A stretch of 64,000 bases of DNA from contig NC_065896.1 of assembly GCF_905147045.1 (NCBI RefSeq), positions 3,187,001 through 3,251,000 of the forward strand, read 5' to 3'. The DNA comes from Nymphalis io (taxonomy: Eukaryota; Arthropoda; Insecta; Lepidoptera; Nymphalidae). The translations under genes were made by a program, and so were the position numbers. The notes below the pieces were generated by a model, which saw nothing but the letters and a program-made list of their open reading frames with translations, was not told where the DNA came from and made no database searches. This document shows, piece after piece, positions 26,893-37,777 of the stretch; within the stretch, counting starts at the first letter, position 1, and the number at the start of each line of letters is the position of its first letter.

Positions 26893-28803
26893 AACGAAGT
26901 ATTAAGTAATAGTTTTTAAAGATGTGTATAAGATACTGAATATGATACACACTCAACAACGCACGAATGTTAATTACAATTAGGCTATTTGTTGCATGTT
27001 AATGATCATTGATGAGGTCATAAGATCTCGTGACTGGTGTCATTGGACCGTGCTCACGATTATAATAAGCAAGTTTTATTCATACGTTGTCTCTGCGATT
27101 ACGTCACTTTATTTACTAAAATTATAAGTGCGTAAGTCTGTGTTATGATATAAATTATTGAATTATTAAAACTAATCATAGGAAAGGGTAGAGAATGGTA
27201 TTATAAAAAGAGGTTTTAAAGAATAATATTTTTTTTTAATTTACGCCGAGCGACTTATATTACTAGACTAATAGAGCGACTAGGTTATCGCTGTTTTTTT
27301 TTTTTAATATTTGTAATTTATCACCTTTTCGACATATATTATTTCTAAATTTTATATTTTTGTAATTATTTATTAACTTAAATAATTGAATACTCTAATA
27401 TTAATATGTGCCTAGATTACTTAATGTTAGGTTATTATAAATAATCTTTATAACTATCGGTCTTATTGACTTGAAATTGAGCATAGTTACTCCTTTTGCG
27501 ACGTGGACTTAAAATAAACGGACTCTACGGAATTCCTATCCAAAATAAATTATTCATCTGAAATTTTCAACTGACTTTAGATATTAAAATTTTAACTGTT
27601 CGAAGTCGGTATCTAGTATACCTAATATGAAAAACCAACGTCCTAGAGATGACATCATTTTTTAGAAATTTTATAACGAAGTTCCTTTTAACATTCAAAA
27701 TTGATGAGCTTTATTTATTAATTTAACATATATATTTCTTTAAAAACATGACTAGGATTGGTGACTAATAACTTGAAGAAAATACATTAATCTAAAAAGT
27801 AACAAAAACTTTAATGAGTCATATTGATTTAAATACGTAGAATGATTTATAATAAGATATTACAACACAGTACGTTATTCTATACATCATTAATAATTAT
27901 ATTATTCCAGTTAGCGTGGACATTTATCAGATAACGATATTATTTTTTTATTTTTTATCTGTGATATATTTAATGCTTTTTTGTAATCCCTTCAGGATAT
28001 TATGAAAATAATAACATAATTACCGATTAAAACAAAGCTATTATATGTTTAAAGCGAACCAATTTTATTAAAATCTTTAAAAAAAGGACACACTAGACAA
28101 TTGCAAGAACTATTATTCATTTAAGTAGACCAGATGTAAGATTTATAATGATTAAAGATAAAAAAATCTGGTCTATATATATATATATATATATTAAATG
28201 AGTACGAAGGAACTGTCGGGTCATATCTTTTTGAATATCACGCTTTGTATTGTTTATTTGAAAACGCAATTTTTTTATATATTTTTTTATAAATTTACTG
28301 GATTCTTTTATGTTTCCAAAAAAATTCCAATGACACATTAGAGTTATCAATCCTATGTTTTGAAATTATGCTTATTAATTCGAAGAACGAGTTAATATTC
28401 GAATTCGTGACATTAAAATTTCTTTGTTATCGATACTCGAGGCGTTGTCAATACTTAACCGTAGTTTATTAATCATTTTTCCGAGTATTCAAATGCGTGA
28501 AATTAATACCTTTAGACGTTAAGTTTTAGGAAAGGTATTAGTAACAAAAGTTATTCTTAGAAATACGCCGTCATTCCAGGGCGAATATCAAGAAAGATTC
28601 TTAATCTTAAGAACAATGCAAAGTAAAGCGTCGGCTAGAGATAATGTATGTGTATCCTCTTGGATACCTGTGTAAAATATGACTGGTTATTTTCTGCTTA
28701 AGTATTTATTTCTTTGAAGTTTAAAGTAACAATTACATTACAAAGTTCTGAATACATAACAAAAAAAAAACCAATTGTATGAATGTTGGATTGTATTAAG
28801 AGC

Positions 28804-28845
28804 TCATGGCGTAAACAAGACGAGGTAGTTGAACCGGTTGGAAAA
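28804..28845 (+). repeat. left arm of perfect 42-bp inverted repeat
   Basis: The arm begins TCATGGCGTAAACAAGACGA and ends GAACCGGTTGGAAAA. Its exact reverse complement occurs at 29695-29736. Flanks and interior next to the two arms are not similar. The arm contains ACCGGTT and GTAAACA, which resemble grainyhead and forkhead motifs. Confidence 0.9.
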
Positions 28846-29694
28846 CTTTTCGTGTTTAAAATTAAAGTATTCATGGTGTTTTCTTCTTTTTATGAAAATT
28901 TGAAGAAAATATATGTATCATATATATATTTCGTAATCGTATTACATTTTTTTTGTATTGATAATACTAAAGCTAGACGAGCGACCAGAAAAAAAAACAA
29001 ACAAACAATAGAGAAAAAGGTACTGAACTGGGTTGTCTGTGCCTATTTATACATAGGTCCCGTATCCCGTATCGTAATACACAAATCGTGATAAGTGAAC
29101 GATTAATATTGATTATCTTTATTCCCAGTTGATAAACTAATTCGATACATCGATGACATCATTTTCATAAAGATTAATATCGATATGATTTCATATGACT
29201 TAAACGAAACAAAATACTCGGGGAAGCTACTAAAACATTAAGAAAAACGACATGAGCTCCTAGTATGAACAGTTATTATATACATATAATACGTATATGT
29301 ATATATTTATAATAGTAACACTGCCATCACTCCAATCATCCGAATCAAATGCAGATTTGGATATGCGTGTGACAGAACTTAATATGGCATTTGTCTTTGA
29401 TTACAATCAGTAATCCAAGTAGTATTGCTATAAAAAAAAACAAATTGTTTTATAATTCAATCAATTTAAATGAAATACTTGTAATAAAAAAGTTTATACA
29501 TATGTATATTTTCCGATAAAAAAGATTTTTTTTTGCTCAAACAAAAGACACGATGTTATATTTATTTTTTGTACAACTATTTATATATATATATAAATTA
29601 TTGGTTATAACCAAAATGACTTCATGTTATGATACTGCCATTACACAATTAATATCAGACATTGACCATAAAAGGCACACTATGTTTATTTGTA

Positions 29695-29736
29695 TTTTCC
29701 AACCGGTTCAACTACCTCGTCTTGTTTACGCCATGA
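29695..29736 (-). repeat. right arm of perfect 42-bp inverted repeat
   Basis: It is an exact reverse complement of 28804-28845 and lies 849 bp beyond the left arm. It begins TTTTCCAACCGGTTCAACTA on the + strand. The perfect identity over 42 bp in otherwise single-copy-looking DNA indicates a recent duplication in inverted orientation. Confidence 0.9.
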
Positions 29737-31317
29737 ACATAGAGTTCGTAGAAGTACTCATTATGGTACAAAACCATCATGACCACGGACAGCGAAGCAT
29801 ACCTAAGCAGTGTTATTGAATCAACAGCTATAGTATAATGTCGGCTTACAATAATTTTGTTAGTATAATTAAATTAGTCACACATTTCGATGGAAGTTAT
29901 TTAAATCGATTTCATAAAATAAAGGACCGTACTCCTTGATAAATTAGACGTTTTATAACCAATTTCATAATTCAGGTACAAACTGTAATTAAAAAAATAT
30001 TGATAACCTCGTAAAATACAAGAAAAATGTGATCTATCCATCGAAAATTTTGCCATAAATATAACTGACGCAATGGAAATTAAACATTCATTTATTCATC
30101 AGACATTCTATTAAAAAAAATAATGTTTCTAATTTTTAAACTGCAACTATTTCATGTAGATTGCCATTAACATTGTAATACAAATTTAATTAATAAATAT
30201 AATACTTAAAAATATATTATATCTAGCTAATAGGATTTTATTACATAAGCTTGATTAATAAATTATATAAAATAAATTACTATCTAAGCTGGACCTTAAA
30301 TGATTAGCAGTCACAATACTCGGGAATTTAACATCATGCTCATTCCAGCAATACCTAAGCTTAAACATTACGCTACTAATTCCTCGATACACTAGCCCCG
30401 TCTCATGATATACGGAACTATTATAAGAATGAGTTCCGAGAATGTGTATACTCATCGTCAGACCCCAAGTTAAAGAAGTACATACCACGAACAACGGTAC
30501 GCTCTGAGAAATTGAAATCGGAGTGTGGCGAGTTCCGTGAACCGCGGTGACCTTCCGAATGTGTACTTATTTCGATCGGAAATTAGGAAAATTGCCTTAG
30601 CTTCATTTGTATTTAAAAAGTCAAATTATAATAAAATCCACAAATGAAATAAACGCCTTTTTTCATTTTCTTGCATTGTCATTAAATCCTAAGGTATACT
30701 CAACATTTCAAATCTCTAAATCATCAGGAAATCAGTTAAAAATCCTGTATAGACATTGTTCATAGTAAGGTAAAATTAAGGAAACCACAACAAAAACATA
30801 TCTAATATTTTTAATCTATAACAGTGAAAGGTATAAATATTGTTAATGGTTTATACATTTTTAGTATATTAGTATTATAGTGAAATATTTGCTATATTGT
30901 GAAATTATTTTAACGAAATATTGTACATGTTTTATTATGAATGAATCAAATTTAAAGACTTATACGATTTAACGAATGAATACATCATATTATATAAGGT
31001 TTTTTTTCAAATCATAGATTCTACTAGAAAATCTTTAATACTCTTATAATGTCTGTAAGATTTTCAATATTTTTAATTTATCATTTCTTATTAAAATAAT
31101 TATTATTTATGGTGTAAGTATTATTAGTTTTGTTTTCAGACAAGCGTTTCCCATATAATCATAGATATTAATATTATTAGTAATAACTATTTCAAATCGT
31201 TAATGACCTCATCGTGTTGGTAGCATGAAATTTATAGATATACTTACGAGCAATATAAGATATAAGATAAGTCATTTATCCTCAGCTGTCACTTACCTAT
31301 CTTTTGAAAAGGTAACG

Positions 31318-31486
31318 TTCTAAGAACATAATATTCTGCGAATAGTATTAATATGTACAGTATAAAAATTTAATCAATCTGTATTCTGTATAAAATATTG
31401 AGCAGCTGCGTATCAAATGTGCAACTGCGCAAGCGGCAGATGGCTTATGGCTGTGAAAGCTTCTCGCAGGTAGGGGCTTCTGAGAA
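31318..31486. promoter_or_regulatory. cluster of three STAT-type palindromes upstream of SOCS
   Basis: TTCTAAGAA (31318-31326), TTCTGCGAA (31334-31342) and TTCTGAGAA (31478-31486) fit TTCNNNGAA. The group lies about 1.1 kb before the G+C-rich SOCS leader, and another motif, TTCTCGGAA, is at 32485-32493 at the leader edge. STAT binding and feedback control are inferred from the family biology of SOCS genes. Confidence 0.4.
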
Positions 31487-32499
31487 CGCCAAATATAATC
31501 GCACTACGGGGAACTCACTCTCTATGGCACGTTCGAATTTCGAATGTCGATTGAACACCTGTGTATTCTATAGCGTTCGAAATACAATTTAGTATGTAAC
31601 TTTATCCTGGTTTCATATCAATTTTTTATGTTAATTTGTAACATTATTTAATATATATACATACATTTGAAAATATATTTTCATCAAAACCGTTATGTAT
31701 CTACGTGTTTCTTTTATTATAGTATCCTATAAATTAAAGTAACTTAATGTTAATGATTATACTCCATTTTTATAAGCATAATAGATAAATAACTATTTAA
31801 CCGTTAATATATGGCAATATCAAGCATTATGTGATATAATGTTTAAAAAAATTTATAATTATAGTTTGATTTCTGTATAGTAGACATAAAGGTGATTATG
31901 GTAGAAATCGTAAAAAGTTATAGCATTTCAAGGAAACATTCGTGACTAGAGCTGCACGCACAGTTACAGTGGAGTGAACCCACTCTTGTAACCAGGTCAC
32001 GCGTTACTTAACGCATTTCGGTCAAAGCCGCTCTTTTTTGTCCGACTGTCACTTTTGGTCATTTTTTGTAAGTTTTTAGTTTCTGGTCAGTTTTAACTTT
32101 TACTTTTTATCTTAAATTAAATGTTTAATAATATTAATTATTTTTCTTTTGTTATTTTAATGGGGATTGAGTTAGTATATTTCACAATAATAAATTAATT
32201 ATTAAGATTGTCATTGATGTAACATTTATGATATTGCTTCTATCTTTTAATCCTAATCTTAGAATTAATATGAGATTTTTTTTGTTTTAAGTTCGCTTAA
32301 AAAAGGTTCCAAAAATTGTTTTTTCATACGATCGACATTATTCATTATTAACTAGAATGAATTGAGTAGAATAGACATGAATGTAAGATTACGCAGAATC
32401 GTGCGCTACGTACAAATACAATACAATGAAGATAGCAAGCAAACGACTAGATAACTGGATAATTGTTGTTGGTTAGTGAATGAATTCTCGGAAATAGTG

Positions 32500-33034
32500 A
32501 ACGTTCGAGTTTCGTATCACTCGGGTGTCGCGGTCGTTCGGCAGCGTCCTCCGAGCGTACATCCCCACTTCTCGTTTGCAAGTTCGCTCGTCTTCAGTTG
32601 CAAGTCGCGACTCGCGTAGTATTTAAAACATCGCTGTGCAATGTTCGCGCGTTTACTTCGAGTGTAACACTATATATTCGTTAGAAAAAGCTTTTACAAG
32701 CGTAATTAATTATTTTCTAAAAATATGACATTTGTCTTTGGTATTCGCCGATGTCACAAGTCACAACACTATTCTCAATTGTCATCAAAATCATGAACTG
32801 TGTACAAGTGCTATTAGTGTTACAAGCGGATCATCTTGACATTTTAATTTGTGTTTTCTAAAGTTTATATCTTTAATAATTTTGTAATTGTAAAACTACA
32901 AAAAGAAACAACATAGAGAAGTGTCTTAAAATAAAACATTTTGTGTTTGTTTTTGGCAAAGTGATTAAAACGTGGCCTCTGACGACGACGAGGCTGGTGG
33001 AACACGTAGTATTCCACCAAAAAGTGAAAACCAA
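32500..33034 (+). promoter_or_regulatory. promoter and 5' leader of the SOCS2-like gene
   Basis: CpG-richer DNA (TCGCGGTCGTTCGGCAGCG, GCGACTCGCG) begins near 32500 next to a STAT-type palindrome (32485-32493). An Inr-like TCAGTT is at 32594-32599; no TATA box is placed convincingly. The leader runs into the first coding exon. From 32969 the SOCS frame is already open (see the finding on GTG at 32972). An in-frame TAA at 32966-32968 limits any N-terminal extension. Confidence 0.5.
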
Positions 33035-33110
33035 ATGTGCTTGGTTGAAAGACGGGGTACTATACTGAGTCCTTTAAATATGACCATAGCAACGAGATTA
33101 CCGACACAAA
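33035..33110 (+). CDS. SOCS2-like, proximal coding exon 1
   Basis: It codes MCLVERRGTILSPLNMTIAT plus RLPTQ and one base of the next codon. The donor is AAA|GTGAGT. The same reading frame is open back to 32969 without another ATG; the upstream residues (SDDDEAGG, RSIPPKSENQ) look coding. Confidence 0.7.
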
Positions 33111-35288
33111 GTGAGTTTTATAAACTGAGTTACTTTTAACAATAAAGTATAATTGTAACCTTAAAATTAAAAAATGACAAAGTATTTTTGAAGTTGGAGT
33201 GATAAGTGTAATAAACTAAACACTTAGTAATGTCAATACGGTAATGTGTGCGTTTTTTCTCAACTACTAAAATAATTTACAATATTTACTCAGTCCAACT
33301 TTTTCCGACCAATCAAATTATATTCTCTCTATAAAATGCTAAATTTTGTTCATGCGTGTTTTAGTGTTACTTTTTATAGTTTAAGTAGTTTTTCAGTTAA
33401 ATCATTATTCAATGACTTTGCTTACAACTATAACAGATAAAGTTGCATAAAAGTAGAAGTTTTTACGTGAAACTATTTACTCTCAATTTTATTATTCATA
33501 AAAATAATTTGGGAATATTCTCTTATAATTTTCTGTGAATATTAAATCATACCATTAAACAGTTCAATTTAAGTTTATAAAAGTTAAGGTATATATTATG
33601 AACTATAATTAAATGAAAATGTTTTAATAAACTAAATCTTAATTTGTTCATTGTTACAGATGCTTGTGTGGAAGTGGGGGTGCCTCTCAACAGTTGGTCA
33701 ACAGGTGTTGCTTGCTGTCCAAACTGCAAGCATGAGCTCCGAGTCTCTTTGGCCTGTGCTAAGACTCACACACAAACTTCTGTGACACCAGTCACACCAC
33801 CCTTCACTCTCCAGCCAACATACTTGCCACATTCTCCTTTATATACAACACCATCTTCACCATTAATACCAACCCCATACAATGATGAGTTGAGACGGTT
33901 AGCTGATACGCTGAGAGCATTAAGACTGTCTGGGTGGTACTATGGAAATTTAGATTGGCAGGTTTGTACCCTTATAACTTAAAAATATAAAGGGGTGGTT
34001 AAAATCTTATAAACTTAATCTATGTAAAATTTATTTGTTATTATTGTTCTTTGAATTAATATAAACTTAACATATCATAAATTCTTTGTAAAATTTGTAT
34101 AATTGGTGTATTAATAAGTAATTTTCTCTCATTCTAGGGTGCTCGAAATTTACTTAAAGACGCAAGTGTCGGTGCTTTTGTGATAAGAGATTCCGGTGAT
34201 AGAAATTTTATATTCTCACTGTCTGTGCAAACAGAAAGGGGACCAACTTCTGTCAGGCTACACTATGAGCAGGGCTTCTTTAGGTAAGCAGTAATTTTTT
34301 TCATGGTACTTAATAAACAATAATGACCTCTTATAATAATAATAATATCTTAATATTAATTGCAATGGTTTTTATGATAATGTTTGTACTTAAAATTAAT
34401 AAATATTATAATAGTGCATACATACAAATTAAAGTTTTTCATAACTACTAACTTTCATATTGAATTCATACTCCTATTAACCTGTGTGTAATTGTTACAT
34501 TAGTATTATTTTTCTTAAGTACAATTCAGTTTTCATTAAAAATATTTTTAAGATATTGCAATAATATATTAAGATGGAACCTACTTAAACCAATTCTACG
34601 TAAAACTTGCATAACAAAGCAGTGCCTGACTCATTGTTTAGTGAAGTCCCTTACAAGTAAATATTAATTGGATTTTATGCAGAGTAATTGCAAAATAACA
34701 AATTACAAGTATTAAATAATAAATTGATTCATCATTTATTTAGTTTCATATAAAACCAGTTAGCAATAAAAGTGTGTCATTGTTCTTCCGTGTATAGTGA
34801 TTTTTCTGGGTTAAATTATTTGACCTTATAAAACATGTTATGACATATTAATTGACATCATAATGTCAACTTCTGTCAATAAGGGTTGCTCAAATAAATA
34901 TTAAAATTATACTTAAGTAATATATAGTTCGATAAAATTAATATGTGCTTCTTTTTTTAGGTTAGACTGCGACCGGCCTCTTGCCAGGTATATGCCGCGG
35001 TTTCGGTGTGTCGTGGAACTCGTACAGCACTACACTCGAGTCGGCGAACGAGGACCAGCGGGCACAGTTTGGGTGGACCGAGAGGGATGCCCACATTCTC
35101 CGGTCCTTCTAAAAGTCCCTCTTAAGAAATCGCCACCGACTCTACTTCATGCAGCTCGCCTAGCGCTTCACAAGACCCTAGACTCAAACCCGCTCACGCC
35201 AAAACTTTGGTGTGCCCCCAAACACAGGCTTTTGCCACTGCCCTCCACTCTAATAGACTATCTCGGCGAATATCCATACTCAATCTAA
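33035..35288 (+). CDS. suppressor of cytokine signalling, SOCS2/CIS-type (four exons)
   Basis: Joined exons 33035-33110, 33660-33961, 34138-34283 and 34961-35288 give 283 residues. Residues 27-117 are a Pro/Thr-rich leader with a CCPNC motif. An SH2 domain follows from WYYGNLDWQ (118-126) with the phosphotyrosine-binding arginine in FVIRDS (Arg143). The C-terminal 50 or so residues form a SOCS box ending LPLPSTLIDYLGEYPYSI; the LPLP part is the Cullin-5 contact in the family. SOCS proteins bind phosphorylated receptors or JAKs and recruit Elongin B/C-Cullin ligase, ending JAK/STAT signals in the cytoplasm. All introns are GT..AG and phases match. Overall form (short leader, SH2, SOCS box) fits SOCS2/CIS better than SOCS5 or SOCS6/7. 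ATG 33035 is the first ATG; a distal start at 5771 is possible. Confidence 0.88.
33660..33961 (+). CDS. SOCS2-like, exon 2
   Basis: The acceptor is TTGTTACAG|AT and the donor CAG|GTTTGT. It encodes the cysteine-containing leader, a Pro/Thr-rich stretch and the start of the SH2 domain up to GNLDWQ. It starts in phase 1 and so can accept either the 33110 or the 5789 donor. Confidence 0.88.
34138..34283 (+). CDS. SOCS2-like, exon 3 (SH2 core)
   Basis: The acceptor is CATTCTAG|GGT and the donor TTTAG|GTAAGC. It encodes GARNLLKDASVGAFVIRDSG through HYEQGFF: the SH2 alpha-A helix, the FVIRDS phosphotyrosine pocket and following strands. Confidence 0.92.
34961..35288 (+). CDS. SOCS2-like, exon 4 (SH2 end and SOCS box)
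   Basis: The acceptor is TTTTTTTAG|G. It begins LDCDRPLARYMPRF, finishes the SH2 domain at VVELVQHYT, then encodes the SOCS box and stops with TAA after PYSI. Confidence 0.92.
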
Positions 35289-36260
35289 CGTTTGGATCTG
35301 TTCTTTAGTCTTTATGTAGTCTAATCGCGTCTTAACGATGCCTAGTGAAGATATTAGGGTATTAGAGCAAATATATAATGGAAATAATATGGACTATGCA
35401 AATATTAATTGCAGTAAGATAATAATGTAACCCTAAGTATAGTCACATTGCATTAATTTATATTTATTGTACAAATGTACATTAAAAGTTAAAAGCTAGT
35501 ACAGGATGCTAGACATAAAGGGCGGGCTCCTTTATAAAACTGACTAACAATCATTTATTTTTTAATAGTTAAATTATAACTTCTGTATTATTTATAAGTA
35601 TTCAATATGGGACTCAATTATGGTATTTAGTGAAATATTTACGCAGATGTTTTTTAAGTGTGTCTACTGTCTAACCTGTATATATAGATGTTTTGAATGT
35701 AATGCAAGACTGAATTCTTTGAGCATCTATCAACAATTGTAAATCGCCACTTTAAATAACAGTCAGTAGTAATATTATTGAAACAATATATTTTGTTTGA
35801 TTAAGCAATTATTCATAAATGCCTAATCTTGTCCATAATATTAAGAAATCATCACACTATTTTGTAGAGCTATATTTTATTTATTTATTTCTCGACTAAA
35901 AATAATAGGCTAATTACTGACACACAATATTTGTTTTGTTCCTATCTAAGATTACTCATACTGCGAGTTAAATTATTAAAGTGAATCGTATAATAGTTTC
36001 AGTTCGAAGATTATTTAAAAAATATTCTTTAATTAGTTAAATATAAAAATTAGAATGAATAAGTTGAGGAAAATTGCTCCTAATCTTAAAAATTGTCTTA
36101 AACACAGTAATATCAATATGTGCCATCAAAACATGAATACAAAGTATGATTACTTATAACAGATATTTTGAGGCTGAATATGTATATAGTAATTGTTTTG
36201 TTTTTCCTATTTATTTTTTTGAATTGTAATTAGTGTAATAAAATCTTAATAATACAAAAT
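35289..36260 (+). other. probable SOCS 3' UTR
   Basis: The sequence is A+T-rich and non-coding with no SINE. An AATAAA at 36237-36242 is one reasonable poly(A) signal; another AATAAA lies near 36325. Several ATTTA pentamers occur, as in short-lived mRNAs, but in such A+T-rich DNA that is weak evidence. Confidence 0.4.
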
Positions 36261-37059
36261 GTATACCATGTAATGGTTGCTTAGTGTAGTATAGGGATTT
36301 GGCTAGTGATGTTCACTAATGTAGAATAAAACATGTACCTTAAATAATCTCAGTTAAATATTAAGCTTCACAATATTTTGTTAGCGCAAAATTAATATAT
36401 TTATAATACATGTGTGAAAAGTAAATGGTGTCAGCCTCAAATAACATGCATTTGTTTTATTATGAGGCAATTTCTTAAATTAATATAAAAATTGTTTAAC
36501 AACATACTTATTTTTATACTATTTCTGAAAGAAACAAAACACCAAGTAATTAAGTGTGACATAATAGGAGGATGTTTGTTCGTAGGTTTATGTATTAAAA
36601 GAAAAGCAAATAATTTATATACAAAAAAATATACATTCGGCCTTTAATTTGTTGTTTTATTTTAATAAGTTTAATATTTAACTTCTACTTTAAAGATAAA
36701 CAAAATTTACCAGTAAAAGAGTTTCATTAAATTAATCCAGTAGTTAGTGTGTACAAAATTCCCCTATAATAATAAAATGATCTATAATTTTTTTATTAAT
36801 ATTCTGTACAGTTATGCTTATTTCAGAGCGCTTTTGTATCTTCATTTAGTTTCGTAGGTCATAACTAGCAGAAACCACGGTTTCAAAGTTTTCGATCTAT
36901 TACAAAACACCTGTTTCAGCTATATTTTATGATGATTGAAATAATTATAAAATATTTAAATACTTAGGAACAACGATAGTCTAAAGGCGTAAGTTGTACG
37001 TGTGTACAAACCTTATAGTAATTTTATACTATGTCTTTTTCTTTACCCCTGACAACGTG

Positions 37060-37160
37060 TATGCAAAATTTCGGAATGATCGGTTGAGTAGTTAAGACGT
37101 AAAAGCATAACAAATAAACAAACAAACTCACTGCGCGTTTATAATATTTGCAAGGATTTA
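37060..37160. repeat. remnant of a widespread insect non-LTR-type tail repeat
   Basis: GCAAAATTTCGGAATGATCG, then GGTTGAGTAG, ACGTAAAAGC and a run of ACAAATAAACAAACAAACTC resemble the common insect repeat that reads 'aaaatcggttcagcggtt..acgtgaaagcgtaacagac'. A similar remnant is at 43500-43580 and a reverse one at 59140-59215. Family assignment is tentative. Confidence 0.45.
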
Positions 37161-37777
37161 GTAGGGTAAATTTTATTTTGCTTTTTTGAAGTAAAAATTA
37201 GATTCAGAATCAATTTCAGAAATTTTGCGTAAATTTGGATCAATTTATTTTAGTAGCAAATAAAGAGGTAATAGTTTTATTTTAAATCACGAAAATTTTA
37301 ATAATTATTAGCGCCAAAATATAGGTAGGTACTGGATAGGAATAAACACGACTTGTTATTTTAGAACATAGGTTAAAAAAATCATTTCGCTGGTGTATTA
37401 GTAATAATGCACAAACACCTTGATAGCGTTTCTGACATAAAAAGTGAGATTTAACTTATATTGAAGTAAATAAATGTAATACATATTAAGCGAATTCATT
37501 AAATGAATATTGACGTAATTAATAATAAAACAAAGATTTTGCTTCATTTTATAAATTATTCCATTTAACTTGGAGAACAACATCAGTTAGTCTATTTATC
37601 ATGGTTCATAGAGTTATCTTTATCTATGACCAAAGAGCCAAGAGACCAAAGTCTCCAAATGTCAACCGGCGTGACTTGTTATTGAATATTGATTTTATTT
37701 ATAACTTAAGTATTTTTGAACTATTTTCTCAAACTAAGAAATGTAAGGTATTATTTTTAAACTAATCATTACAAGCC

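Larger units (their letters stand above)
5790..32499. other. 26.7-kb interval with no convincing coding exon
   Basis: This is either a long first intron of the SOCS gene, if the distal exon is real, or intergenic DNA. It contains old SINEs of families A, B, C and D, a (TA)n microsatellite near 23855-23902, a three-unit tandem repeat near 23612-23665, a perfect 42-bp inverted repeat pair at 28804/29695, and compact G+C-richer blocks at 9660-9800, 12776-12920 and 15420-15680. Open frames in it are short and without family resemblance, so I call none of them genes. Confidence 0.55.

Noticed and set aside
28783..29091. 102-codon + strand frame spanning the left inverted-repeat arm
   Set aside because: A+T-driven composition, no motif, and its start is inside the duplicated arm; nothing supports translation.
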